From the NCBI GenBank assembly GCA_964019055.1, contig OZ025223.1:7003263-7067262 (forward strand): a stretch of 64,000 nucleotides of DNA, written 5' to 3'. Position numbers and translations under genes: made by a program. This DNA is from Anthopleura xanthogrammica. Its lineage: Eukaryota; Cnidaria; Anthozoa; Actiniaria; Actiniidae. Below, piece after piece: positions 35,748 to 58,679 of this stretch; positions within the stretch are counted from its first letter, which is position 1; each line of letters starts with the position of its first letter. The notes beneath the pieces are model-generated. The model had not been told where the DNA came from and did not search any database. It worked only from the letters and a program-made list of their open reading frames with translations.

Positions 35748-36213
35748 CTTTGAAGCTCTTTAGGTCATTTTGGTGAGTTTCTTGGCCACAAATGAAAGTA
35801 AAAGAGGAAATAAAGAAGGCAGAAAGCTGGAAAAACAGAGATTTGAATGTTGTTGAAGAAAAGCGTCAGGCGCTTGTCACGAGACTTGAGGGGGACTGGT
35901 CAGAAAACCACAGGGAGACCAACTGTGAATATAAAACCAACCGTTCAGTCTGATCTCTTTCCTTGCCTTTCCCTTCTCTCTTTTTTCCTCTCTTATTTTT
36001 ACTTCACTTTTTTATTCCTCCTTTGTCTTTTCGCTTCTCATTTTTTCCCATTCTTAATTCATTTCTAGATCTCTTTTTCTTTTTTCTTCTTTTTTCTTCT
36101 GGTTTTTCCTTTTTTTCAATTCTATTCCTTCATAAAGTTAGTTTGTAAAGAATTAGATAATTTTTGTTGATAGCTGGTGGCTAACAAACCTTCTATCCAT
36201 GATTGGACTGGAA
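35748..36213. other. OSTM1 5' flank, pyrimidine-rich
   Basis: A region between OSTM1 and the CSTF2 3' end, T- and C-rich at 35960-36130. No gene recognised. Confidence 0.5.
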
Positions 36214-36423
36214 TAGACCCTTTTCGAATATGGTGTCTATGACATCAAACGAGGAGAATGAGAATGTCCATGATGATGAAACCCAATGATTTCCACTAGC
36301 AGCATCCGGGATTGGATTTAGAATACCATGGATTTCAAAACACAATCATTATCACTCATAACATCCAGGACATTCTCATTCTCCTCATTTGATGTCATAA
36401 ACGCCATATTCAAAGATGGTCTA
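36214..36423. mobile_element. Foldback element family F5
   Basis: Ends 'tagacccttttcgaatatgg' and 'ccatattcaaagatggtcta'. Inner arms 'aggagaatgagaatgtcc' and 'ggacattctcattctcct' pair. A second copy is at 47445-47646. Confidence 0.88.
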
Positions 36424-37168
36424 TTTGAAGGCATTGATTTATGTAGAAAGAGGCAACTGGAGCAATACCGCTACAACACATAAAAACAAGGAGCTTTACA
36501 AACACGATGGTAATGCCTAGGATTGAACTATTCCCACAGTAGGCGAGAATAAACTTATATTCCAGTGCTAGGGAATTGTGTGAGATTACCTATACCAAAA
36601 CTATGAAGATTTCAAGATCAACAAGGCTGATTTTTTTAAGTCAGTTTAATAGTAACTTAAGTTATGAAGCTATTTAAGTGAGAAGTGAAAAGAAGAAGAA
36701 AAAATGGTTGAGTTTGGGTACAAAGATATGGGCTACCCATATCCCAGCTTAAAAGAGGAAGAGAAAATATCTATAGATGTCTGCAGAAGAAGCTATAGGG
36801 GCATATCTTTGATTTTATATGTTAGGGGGGTCACTCTCCACTAACCTTGACAAATCACCCCTCCCCTCCCCCAAAACAGATGAGCGTTATGAGTAAATAC
36901 CCCAATATGCTTTTTGGGTGATCATGCATAAAGCAAGTCGAGGCTTCAGGAAAATAAAAGAATATATTAGGATTACATCATTGTTTTCCCAGAGCCTCAA
37001 TTTAAATTGCTTTGCATGTGATCTCTCGACCAGAATATTATTGAAAGTGGGCTATTGCCAATAGAGACAGGGGTCCAAGTGCATCTCTACCTACCCCCCT
37101 TCCCCTCCATGGTCCATGGTTGTAGCCCTATAGACATGCCCCTGTTAAATATATATGTAAAATGAAGG
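36424..37168. other. 3' flank of CSTF2, no gene recognised
   Basis: AT-rich with no convincing ORF. The CSTF2 3' UTR should lie here. No canonical polyadenylation signal was clearly identified. Confidence 0.45.
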
Positions 37169-40100
37169 CTATGTTGATCTGCCAATCTGTTCTTTCAACA
37201 TCATGATACTTTGTCGCTGTTCTTCTGGTAGGAGAGCAATCTGCTGGTCTGTTAAGCTTAGTACTTGCATGATGAGTGCCGCCTGGAGATGAAAGCAAAT
37301 AGGAATATTTATGATAGACTTGGGTGAGCAAAAGAAATGAATGCATAGATTAATGAGTGTTGAGTGTTTGGATGGAAGGTAGGTGGGTGGATGGGTGGAT
37401 GAAAAGCATTCTAGGTACACTAATATACCACAAAATAAGTACGGAATATTATGTACAAATGTATAACTTGACATGTCTGTGTTTTGACAAGGGCTTCTGC
37501 AATATTGATTGGCACCCACAACACAATGCTTGGGACCCAAATTCAAGTAGTTACATTGATACTAGGACCCAAAAAATCCTAGCTCAATATTTTCTTGTAA
37601 GACTTAATATTTTTTATTGAAAACAATAAAGATGAAAATTATGTCTAAAATTACATAAGCATTCCATGTAATATAGACCCCTTGCAGCACGTCGGAATGC
37701 AACTCAATTTGGAGGGCAAAACAATAGGTTCCCATTCGCAGGAGATTAAAATTCTTTTGTTTTGCCCTCCAAATTGAACTGCTTTGACGTCATGTGCAAT
37801 TGGTCTATAAGAGTGAAAGTATTACTGAGCATAATGCTCACCTTTTCTTGGTCTTGTGCAGATATATCTGCAGGAGCAGCAGGTACATTTGGAGCATTAG
37901 GATTTGGGGGTCCCCCTGGACCACCTTGTGCCGGCCCCGGGGGTCTAGCCATACCAGCAGGTCCTGGACCAGGTGGTCCCCTTGGAGGTGGCCCACCCTG
38001 AGAAGGTCCCCATTGGTGCTGTGGTGAATGATTTGGGCCTTTATGGAACCTGTCAGGAGGGCCCCTGTCAGCTCTTGGGTCCCTTGGGTCTCTGGGTCCT
38101 CCTGGGCCTGGTCCTGGTCCTCCAAAGCGTTGCTCATGATTAGGTGGTCCCCTAGGGTCTCTCATGTGTTGGTCCCTGTGGTCCATGGGTGAACCTCTTC
38201 TTTCATCTAGAAGCCAAATCAAAATAATAGCACAATAAAAAAATTATCTAGAGTATAATAATAATAATAATAATTTATTTAAGGTCGATGACGTGGGAAG
38301 TGGTCGCCCAATCTTCCGAGCAACGAGGCTCATGTTAAAAACGCTCGACAAAACGCTCGACAGTATGCTCACTGTCATAATAAATAAGTGTGCCTCTGAA
38401 AGTGACTCTCATTGGACAACTTGCACTAGAGGTCATGTGACCCTACCTCCCTTACATTCATTTTCATAATTACATCATTAACCATGACGTCTGGGGTTTT
38501 GGCTGCCGTTGATCAAAAATTTACTAGCTTAGATCATTGAAAGATTGATTGACAGAAGCCAAAAACCTAGACAGTCCAAAAAAAGGCTGAATCACATGTC
38601 ACGTATAACCCCTGTTCTACCCTGAGCAAATTAGAACCCTGTGATCTACATGTTGGACTGCCAATTTGGTTAACCAAACCTGGAAATGGGATTCCTGTGT
38701 TAAGAGTGATTGATACTGACTGGAAACAAGGCATACCACAGGCTTCCCATCTTACAAAAAGCCACCTAAGTAAAGTCTTACCTCTGGAGTCCATTCGTGA
38801 AGATTCTCTTGATCTTGGATCTCTTGGATCAAATCCTCGCCCCTCTCTGTTATCACCAAACCCTCTGTCAGGGGGTCCCCTGAAGTCCGGACCTACAGAA
38901 CAGAATGAGAATATATCACCATGTGAGCTGAGTTGTTTGAATCTCTTTCTGACTAAAAGGGTTTTTGTAGTTCTCCAGTTTTTCCTCTCCTCTCAAATCA
39001 ACCCTAACTGGTTAGAGCTGTGCTCTGGGAACACACATGGACTGTATAGCCACTGCTGGCGGCACCTTCACATGCTTTCAGTTCAACCCTATAAGCTGCA
39101 CCAATCCTGTACTTTCAGTAGTGATTAGCAATAACAATGTATGGTTTGGGACCCAAGGAGTTAGCTATAGCGCAGTAGAATATCACACCATGTTGATCTT
39201 TTCATAACTAACTGATTTAATGTTCACAATCAACTCCTTAAATAGTATTGACAAGTCTCTTGAGTCTCTCGAGTATTATATAACGATTATGTAATCTATA
39301 TTAAAGTTATTCGTGTTCCTTTGTTAGTAATTGACTATTTATTAATCTCTTATTGTCCGTATCTAGTAGGTGGTTTTATTGTTCTTCCTCTCCTTGTTAT
39401 AATACGCGGATCTGTACAAACAAGTCCCCCCCCCCCCCAAAAAAAAATAACATATTTATTATCCATGTTACCTCTCATGTCATTTGGCGGCATTCCTCGG
39501 CCATGTGGTCCATCAGGTTGTCCATGAAACTCCCTATGGTTGGGTCCTGGTCCTCTATCATGGATATCAGGAGGTATGCCGCGACCTCTGATGTCTGATC
39601 CACCTCTTTGATCTGAAGCAAAATTGAAAGCCTATGAGCCATTTGTATATTGAACAGGTCAAGTGACCCTATACACCCCCTTTCACGTGACGTCAAAGCA
39701 GCTCAATTTTGAGGACAAAACAGAAGAATTTCTAACTCCTTGTTTTGTCTGTCTCCAAATTGAGCTGCATTCTGAAGCAGTGGCATATGCCCCCTAAAAT
39801 TTTAAGATTGAGCCTTTTTTTGTTTGATGGATGATGTCAATGCCACTGGCGTAGGGAGGGGCAGGTGCCCCCCAAATTTATGGTAATTAGTTTTTATTTT
39901 AGGTGCCCCCCAGATCCTGGGTTCCTGCTACGCCCCTGTTCTGAAGCGCTGCAAGGGGGCTATCCCCTCAGCAGTAGAGCATGATAACGTTAGTACTATT
40001 AGGAATATTTATGATTTTTTTCAAAAACTCAAGCCATGCTCACCAGTCATACATTCTTTGTACTAAAAATTTTCATTTTCAAAAAATCATAAATATTTTG

Positions 40101-43100
40101 TATTACATTTAAAAATGTTCAAACTTGCCAGAGCTTCTAATATCATGGAGGTCTTTCTGAGGATGTCAATGATTTTGTCAGCAGAGCTAATTTTTTTGGG
40201 CATTTGTATCGTGTGACCAGATCCTGAAAAAGTCCTATAGACCCCTTGCAGTATGTTGGAATGAAGCTCAATTTGGAGGACAATATATTCCAATTCTCAG
40301 GAGATTGAAATTCTTTTGTTTTGCCCTCTAAATTAAGCTGCTTTGACGTCATGTGAAAGGGGTCTATTGCATATCCATGTCATGTTTTTCTTGAAATCAA
40401 ACATGAGACCACAGGGGTGAGATAGAAGTGAACTACTGCTATATTACCCTTCGTATTCCCTGATTCCTGTTGCCTAGGCAAATAAAAACAAATAATTCTT
40501 ACCCCACTGATCTGGGGGTCCCCTCATTTCATGTGGGGGTGGTCCTCTCGGCTCTCTACCCATATCAGGGCCTGGTCCAGGGAATGGTCCAGGATGTCCT
40601 GGTGGTCCGGCTGCTGGCCCACCACCCATTGGACCTTGAGGTCCTGGGATGGGTTGTGGTTGTGGACCTCCTGGCTGGATCTGCGCTGGTGCTTCATTGG
40701 GCTTGTGTAAAATACTCTGGAATATAAAGAGACAATAATGCTGTGAGTTTCTTATCATTGAGGGTTTCTATGGCAACCATGTTGTGAAGCAGGAACAATT
40801 TTTAAAATGACAAGATATTTCAATTCCCAAAGGAGAAAATTTGATTATTTTACCTCACAAATTGGCATAACAATTTAGATTTCTCAACTTTGCAAATAGT
40901 AAGGAAATGAAATATATTTTCAGTTTGTCAGTCGAAGGAGTATGGGTATAACTCTTGCTTGTCCCTAGGGGTGGTTCGACAGTTTCTATGAACTCATGCC
41001 CCCCTAGCCCTCTCCTCTCCTTTCCTCTCCTCTCCTATTTACAAATTTCTGTGAGAAAAGCTGGATGCACAAAAAACGTAATATTTAAGGGAATAAAATG
41101 TCTATCAATTGAAAATTCGTTAGTCAAGTTTTTTACTGTATTTTAAATTAACCATTGCAAAATTGGCCTTGAACTGAAGATCTCATCAGACTTGTGCAAT
41201 GAGATCATGCACTTTTTCCTGTATTTGCTTCTGCTGTTATACATGGACCTTCCCCCCTTAAGGTCCTAGTGATAGGCATGTGACTTACTTGAGCAATGAC
41301 AGGGTCAACAATCTTCATAACAACTTGTGCCTGCAGTAAAGCATAGGCAAGCTGAGGGTTCTGGAGCAACATCTGTCTGGCTTCTTCTGGGTTGTTCTGA
41401 ATACAAATCTGGAAGAAAGAATAAACAAATGTTGAACAAAATTGTCAAACAATACTGACAGGAAAAATTGTTTTAACAGGAAATGAAGAAAGTAATGATA
41501 CTTATTTGTTTGTCTCACGATTGAAGGTCATTTGTAGAAGACCACGACGTTTTGACTGCAAGCTGCTATGAAGAGTTTAGTAGCAGTGTACTTGCCTCTC
41601 ACCTCTGGAGTACATATCAGGTTCGATTCCTGAGTAGAGTTATTTTCTTTTCTTTTTGCTCTCTGTCTTTATTTGAGCATAATTATAAAACGTGCTAAAT
41701 TCTAAGTTGATCAGTGAATTAACTCCAAAGGTCGTTTCAGGGTATGGATATAGAACTTGAAGCATAAATTTACAATTATTTAATTTTTAGAAGGCCAAAA
41801 ACCAAATTGATTGAAGATATTGAGGTTTATATCCATGAAAATGATGATTATACCTTCATTTGTTTCATGAGTTCAAACATTTGTTCTGGTGGAAGACTTG
41901 CAACAGCTTGTGTAATGGCTTCAGGAGCCTCTCCAGGAGCTACTGGAGGGCCATGTGGGTTAGCCTCTGGTCTAGCCACTGCTTCCATACCTACAGAAAT
42001 ATAAAGAAAAATAGTGGATTAATTAGTGATGTAAGAATTTCCTCTTACAACATATTGAGTCCTATGGGTTGGGTTGTTGGTGTCAGTCCTGAGGATGCCC
42101 CATGTGAATAGAGTTTGTTTGATGTGTTGTTCTCTCACTTGATTCAAAGGTTTTTCACCAGGTTTTCTCACCACAAAAACATGTGAGTTGAAAGTTGGTG
42201 TTTTAATAGAATATTAAATGTAGTGGTACTGTAGCGAATGTGGAGTGCCTCACTGGCAAAGGACTAAGCAACAACTCCCTGTATCACTGATAACGTAACA
42301 TAAAGACTTATTTATCTATTTTATGTATTTAAAGCTTAGACTTAGGTGGATTTGATAAACTTTGGATGACTGGGGATCACACCCATCATCACTGGCAATC
42401 CCTCTATTGAGTAAGATGTCCTAGTACTTGGTGGGTGTTCATTGTCGATGGAGTGCAATTCTTGAAAGACATGTTCCTAGACAGACAGGGTACATGTATC
42501 CAAACTATGTTGAAGTGGAGCTTGCTGACAGCCTGTTAATATCTCACTTTTCATGCTGACTGAAGTCTCTCATAGTTCTCCTTTCTGTTGTTCACTTTAG
42601 CTGCATTTCTTATGACAGTGTGTCAAAAAATCTGCCGAATGGATATAATATGTTAGCTTAGATGTACCTATGTACCTTTCATCTCTTCTTTATTCTTCTC
42701 TGATGCAGCACTGTCAACTCTGAGTGCACGTCCATTCAATTCGTAACCATTGAGGTTGCGCATGGCACTAAGTGCCGTTTCTTGGTCCTTATACTCACAA
42801 AACCCATAGCCTTTTGGTTTACCAGTTTCACGGTCAAAAACTAACCTGAAATATAATTATCAAAGTACGCTTATTAGGTATGATAGAGTACCGAAGTGTG
42901 AGGTCATCCAAATTTTGCAATTCACTTTCGAAATGTTCATATTTAAAAAGACCACAACATCGTGCTTACATTTCTGCCAACTTTGAGGCTGATAGAAGCT
43001 GTAGAAATGGAGATATTTAGGAGGCAACGAAGCTTCTAAAATCCCCAGACATTTTCTCTTATTTTGCACTGGACCTTATCACTAAGCTCAAGCCCCAAAT

Positions 43101-44158
43101 AAGAGGAAATCTATGGGGATATTCTTGTATTAAGATATCAGGATACCCCTAGTGACCTGTGTGCATTCAACTCAATATAGCGCAAGAGTATTTCAGCAAA
43201 CCCACAATAAAGTATATATTTTCTGAAAGCTGAATAGATGTAGGAGCTGTTCGTTTCCTTATTTTTGTAAAATAAATTCATCTTTTTAGGTTAGCGTGAA
43301 TTATCCAAATTTTCACATAGGTCTCTTCCCAGAGTTTCATGACAGCCGGTTAGGATAAACTCCTCCACATTTAACGTTACTGTCTTGTGAAATGTGGTGG
43401 TCTATCATATATGACACCATACATACCACAAAAACTGCTCTACTGTAAGTACTTTACATTCATTATATGCATGACTGTAGGTACTGACCTGAAACTCACA
43501 ACTGGTCCAACTTCAGAAAAGATTTCTTTAAGCTGTTCTTCTGACGCTTCATAAGGAATATTGCCGACTAAAATTTGAAACAAAAATTAGAATACTTCCA
43601 AATGGATCACACTAGGGTAACGTTTGTTATGACTGCTCATGTAAATTTTACTCAACAACGTGACTGGCCAAAACGACCAGCAAGGCAAAGATCTGTCTGG
43701 ACACATTCCAAATTGTCCAATAACTGGGTGTTATTCAAAGAAGAACTGGGATTATTCTGTCATCATTTTTGAGAAAATCGTTTGAATTTTTTATAAAATC
43801 TATCGCTTGTTTGCAACCATTCACAAGAGATTGAATTCACAAATTAAAGCAAGGATTTATTTCAAATAAATTCATTTTTCATAAATCGACGAGCCTCGAT
43901 AGATCATCAGAACAAGAAAACAATTAAAGCACTGAAAAAGATATGTTAAAGCTGTATTAAATCAGAACTTGTTTCAAAAATTATTTCAAAGTCTAGTACC
44001 AAAAGAACTCCGTGAAAATTTCCATAATTGATAACAAATGATAAATTAACACACAAATATTTACCAAATACAGATCGTAGTGATCTATCAGCCGCTCCAC
44101 TGACTTGTTTTTGCTGGTTTTGTCCAGCGCTGTTATTTTGCAGCAAGGCAGCCGCCAT
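37169..44158 (-). CDS. CSTF2: Cleavage stimulation factor subunit 2 (CstF-64)
   Basis: The RNA-binding subunit of CstF, which recognises the GU-rich element downstream of poly(A) sites during nuclear pre-mRNA 3'-end cleavage. Exons on the minus strand: 44158-44065, 43567-43489, 42845-42676, 41990-41854, 41408-41289, 40716-40503, 39612-39472, 38892-38782, 38206-37842, 37282-37169; 1545 bases, 514 residues (human 577). The RRM spans about 29-103, with RNP1-like KGYGFCEY at 69-76. The hinge, which binds CstF-77 or symplekin, follows at about 115-205 ([20 protein letters not shown]). Then comes a Gly/Pro/Arg-rich region, about 205-470. The C-terminal 37 residues form the conserved helical domain ([20 protein letters not shown]) that contacts Pcf11. 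The MEARA/G pentapeptide repeats of vertebrates are not seen. Introns hold several F1 MITEs. It is divergent from the polyubiquitin gene, with start codons 718 bases apart. Confidence 0.96.
37672..37809. mobile_element. MITE family F1 copy in CSTF2 intron 9
   Basis: Ends 'tatagaccccttgcagcacg' and 'tcatgtgcaattggtctata', with paired 'caatttggagggcaaaacaa' and 'ttgttttgccctccaaattg'. It starts about 32 bases from the exon 9 splice donor. Confidence 0.93.
39668..39964. mobile_element. MITE F1 copy split by a nested insertion, CSTF2 intron 6
   Basis: F1 ends 'accccctttcacgtgacgtc' and 'ctgaagcgctgcaagggggc' are separated by about 165 extra bases (roughly 39776-39940). The insert has inverted 'tgccccctaaa' and 'ggggcaggtgcccccc' motifs and resembles the 'gggggccctacg' sequence near 22380. 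Confidence 0.75.
40236..40366. mobile_element. MITE family F1 copy in CSTF2 intron 6
   Basis: Ends 'tagaccccttgcagtatgtt' and 'tcatgtgaaaggggtcta', with paired 'caatttggaggacaa' and 'ttgccctctaaattaag'. The second F1 copy in the same intron. Confidence 0.92.
41590..41645 (+). repeat. tRNA-like (SINE) remnant
   Basis: 'gtgtacttgcctctcacctc' followed by 'caggttcgattcctgagtag', an excellent B-box match (GGTTCGATTCC). There is no complete cloverleaf, so not a tRNA gene. It lies in CSTF2 intron 4. Confidence 0.5.
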
Positions 44159-46477
<2,319 letters not shown>

Positions 46478-46605
46478 ATATTCTTTAATGAACTTCTAAT
46501 TATGAGCTGCGAAAAGGACATTAGAATTACAGCACTAAACTGAAAACTGGCTTTGTTAATTTATTTTCCCCTCTGTGATTGTAAATTTTGTTATTTTTAA
46601 TCATG

Positions 46606-46611
46606 AATAAA
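46606..46611 (+). promoter_or_regulatory. Polyubiquitin polyadenylation signal
   Basis: AATAAA about 130 bases after the stop codon, inside 'catgaataaaatttgc'. Confidence 0.75.
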
Positions 46612-46707
46612 ATTTGCTGAAATTATAGATATTGTGTTCATTGGTTTTATCCTTAGCTTGAATAATGCAAAAATGGTGGCTTATGAGTGTAATTTACTGC
46701 TATTTTC

Positions 46708-46875
46708 ATAAACATGCGAACTCTGTAGTTGCAAGTTTCCCGTTGGAATTTGGTTTTTCACTGCCGCCAGTCAAAAATATAAAAGGTACCGACTGATTAT
46801 TTTTGATGGACGGAAGCCAAAAACCAAATTTCAGCGTGCAGAGTTCGCATGTTTATGAAAATAGCAGTAATTCAT
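46708..46875. mobile_element. Foldback element
   Basis: Arms 'ctattttcataaacatgcga' and 'tcgcatgtttatgaaaatag' are exact complements. The inner motif 'cccgttggaatttggttttt' is mirrored by 'aaaaaccaaatttcagcg'. Related to 20861-21028. Confidence 0.9.
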
Positions 46876-47444
46876 AGCAAGAAGGGTTAACTCTGATTAT
46901 TTGATTTATTTTGAAGTGTTTTTGTTTTGATGACTGCAACCTTGATCAGATGTGCTAGGCTTTCTGATGAAGGTCAGTACTAAGGCTGAAGTACCAAAAT
47001 AGATCAGTCTAGCCTCCTCCACAGGATACTCGATATTTATTGTCCAGAATGCGATTGAGACAGCCCTTTTTGGTTATAGATTATCATTATAACTGATTAC
47101 CAAATCTTTAATTTTAATGTTGCCTTTGTTTTACATTGTAAGTTGTTTAGTCTATGTTGAAACCTTGAACCACACATTTTAATAAGGGTTAAAAAACAGA
47201 GCCTTACATATCCAGCTGTTTTGGAATCTAGGTGTGTAAAGTTTTGCTTTACAAAAGGAAAATTTACAAATTTTATGAAAATGAAACATTTCACCAACAA
47301 TGAAATCTCCTATTTCTAAAAAAATATTAATCTTTCTGTTGATGATTTTAATTTTCAAATCAAAACTGCTGTCAGTATGGAGCCAAAAATTTGGAACTAG
47401 GAAATATTGAACTACAAACACGTTAATGTTCACTGACTGGTTGA

Positions 47445-47646
47445 TACACCCTTTATGGCATCTATGATGTCAAACGAGGAGAATAAGAATGTCCTGGATG
47501 TCGAAACCCAATGATTTCTAATAGCAGCATAGGGGACTAGAATGTCCCGGATTTCAAAACACAATCATAATCACTCATGACATCCAGGTTCAACATTGTA
47601 GGACTCATTTTTTGGCGTCATAGATGCCATATTCAAAAAGGGTCTA
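47445..47646. mobile_element. Foldback element family F5, second copy
   Basis: Shares 'atgtcaaacgaggagaataa', 'gaaacccaatgatttc' and 'tttcaaaacacaatcat' with 36214-36423. Ends 'tggcatctatgatgtc' and 'gcgtcatagatgccatattc'. Confidence 0.88.
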
Positions 47647-48459
47647 TTTTTTTGTTGAAAGAAAAGCTAGGCAGAGCTCTTGTATCAGACCTTAAATATT
47701 TGAGTTGTATTGATATGCAAGTTTGGATAGGCTGCCTACCATTCTACAAATTGTCAAAATATGGCAGGTAGTGGTTGTTAATGATGCCATGATGCAAAAA
47801 GCCTATTCTATAAATAAAGGTATGTTTGGCTCGCAGTACTAGAGACATGAACAGACATACGAATATGCTTTTATTAGTATTGGATAAACATTTAATATTA
47901 TCATGCAAAATCATTTTCCAACAGGTAGAACCTAACTAGAAAACTTCCAGTTTATTTAGGCTCTAGGCATATAAATAAAAGGATATGTTTTTTTTTTTAA
48001 ATTCAAAATGATGAATACAATCGTAAAAATTTAATTCACAAATGTAAGATCAATTGTGTAAAAAAATTATGCAAAATAAATGAAGTGAAGTGAAGTGTGC
48101 AAATAAAAAAAATTCTCCAGGTTTGAACTTCTTTGCCACCACAGGGAGCCCAATTTAGATCAAAGTGATAGACGGGAAAAAAAGGCCTTCACTTATTATC
48201 ATTTTATTTGCATCTTTGGAGTCTAAGATAGTGTGATAAATGGTTTAAATAAATCGAAGTGCATAAAGAGTGGAGGAGGGGGGGGGGAGGGGTCAAGTAC
48301 CTAAAATTTACATACTAGCTGTTTGGAATCCCTGTGGTTTTAACCTCGCAATGAAGACATACCGTGTAGACTGGCACTAGACGTAATATTTCAGATCTTG
48401 TCATTCGATCGAGTCACGAATCGAACTAACGATCAGAGAAATATATAAAACACTCTAAA
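47647..48459. other. Taxilin 5' flank, no gene recognised
   Basis: AT-rich with a G-run at 48276-48290. It should contain the taxilin promoter; no clear core element could be fixed. Confidence 0.45.
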
Positions 48460-56582
<8,123 letters not shown>

Positions 56583-58250
56583 ATATCGCTCCGTTTTAGC
56601 TAGTTAAGGGAAATTCTCTTCTTAGGAAAAAGTTTTAAGTTAAAGTTGGATTTTTGTAAGAAATAAACTGGTCATTACAGTCTGAAGCTGTCGTTCATGA
56701 TTCTAAGTCTATTCCAAGATGGCGTCTGTGAAGTCATTTCTCATTCAAAATTTTTTTATCGCAAACGTGGAACGAATAGTTTATGTTTTATTACACGTTA
56801 TATCTTAAAAAGGACGTATGTCTTATGGCGGTAGCTTTGAGGGGTTTTAAAAGCGAATATTTGACAAGTTCTTCCTCATTCGCAAAAAAATGTTAGGCGG
56901 TATTCAAAAAGAGACATTAAAAATAATTGAATAAATTACACTAAATAAGTTACACTAAATTGTAGCAAAACTTCAGTACGGAAAAGAAACTGCTGGACTT
57001 TTCTTTCGAATTCATATTCCTCGCTGTGGGAAGCCCGTGGGAAGATTGTACAATTATTTACGCAGATTTATCAAAAAACGGTCAAACTAATATGCTCTCA
57101 AATTTTCGGTAGTTACAAAACATGGTGTTATTTTTCGATTCTGTTTGAATTTGGAAGTTGAATTATATTTGACTAAAATAACTAAAGTAGCATTTTGACT
57201 CGAAATTTGACTATAGTGGAAGTAAGTTTACTATTTTATTTGCCAGTCATTTCGGACCGAATGGAAGTACGTGGGATGGAAACCGAAAACCGCGGGTCGC
57301 TTTGCCTTTCAGCGCTGAAGCTAAAACTAGAATTTCAAATGATTAAAAACTATCAAATTTCGTTCGTTGGTAAATAGAACATTCTAAAATAGTTAGGTTT
57401 TAATTTGTCTTTTTATTGTTGCTTTCGTATTTTAATAAATTTTTCCCAACAAATTTTCAGTGTTTTTATATATTGATAATTACACACAATTTCATTCATT
57501 CGAAATTTTTGGACCAACTGATGAACTACGCATGCTCAGAAATCTACGAACAGCTATCTTCAATTCACGAACACTTTACGAACGTTTGCCGAAACATGGG
57601 GCTCTCCCGACCAAAACAACTGATGAAGGCGATCTTAAAATTCACTTTTTTTCAGAGCATAGATAATACTTAGTTGGTATATAGGATAAAATATTCGAAT
57701 ATATATAGTAGTAAATGCAGAAAATCATGGAAAAGTTCAAAGTTGGTTTTAGCTTTTTAGCCTTGAAGACAAGTGCCGTTAATTTTCCCGTCTTTTTCCA
57801 CACTTTTTTTTTTTTTTTTTCACCAGCGTTACTCGTGAACTAAAAATTACAGAAATTGGGGAAATACCTGCAACGAACCGGCCTCAAATCTCTCGACTTC
57901 ACAAGAAGATTCACAGCGGACAGGGTACACTGCAGAAAAGTCTTCAGTTAAACGTTTTATTCTATATCTTTTTTTATCCTATACTAACTCCCATACATTC
58001 GGCCCTTATATCACACATACACAGAAGCCTGTTTGGCTGCCTTTGATGTTATCAACCGAAAAATGTCAGTAGAAAAACGTGACTTGTAACCTATATTTTA
58101 TTGTTACGTGTGAATTGAATGTCGGCTATATAATATATGATTTAAATGTCGGCTATAAAATGACGTAGGAAGAGATAAAAGATTGGCACTTTGTCTAAAA
58201 TAGAAAAAATTTGAAACCGAAATTATAAAGAGAAGACGAAATAATGTTTG
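56583..58250. other. Taxilin 3' UTR and intergenic sequence
   Basis: AATAAA at 56662-56667 marks the taxilin 3' end. Beyond it lies AT-rich sequence with a T-run near 57808. No gene recognised. Confidence 0.55.
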
Positions 58251-58257
58251 TCATTAG

Positions 58258-58445
58258 TATGACGTCATTTGTTATGAACCAATCACAACTACCGACAATG
58301 CGGCTTATCCAATCAGAAGCCTGAGAAAAGATGTAGTCGGCATCGTGCCGTGAGTTTATGAGAGAAGAGATCTAAGAGTCCATTGGTGGAACAACTATTA
58401 ATACCATCTGCTTGTCATCCTAGAACAGTGTCACGTGATCGCGCA
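58258..58445. promoter_or_regulatory. Promoter-like cluster: CRE, two CCAAT boxes, E-box
   Basis: A perfect palindromic CRE, TGACGTCA, at 58260-58267. CCAAT boxes follow at about 58279 and 58309 ('ccaatcac', 'ccaatcag'), then 'gtcacgtgatc' near 58431. About 230 bases downstream is a good splice donor ('cttaag|gtcagt' near 58670). This could start a non-coding first exon of the GPCR transcript, joined to the acceptor 'tttatgcag' near 61740. The link is inference. Confidence 0.45.
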
Positions 58446-58679
58446 CCTTTGTGTGATCAGCTGCTGAGACGAGCATTGAAAAACACAGAAAACATCTAAG
58501 TTGTGTCAAAATAAGATTATTAAGATCTAGCTTCATTCAACTTTGGCTTAGAAATACCTTTTTCGATCGATCATTCGTCTGGAAGTCGTGACCGTCATTG
58601 ACATATTTCAGCATCTACTTGTGAAAGCTCCGCAAGCCCTCAAAACAAGCCGATTACATCTGCCTTAAGGTCAGTAATT

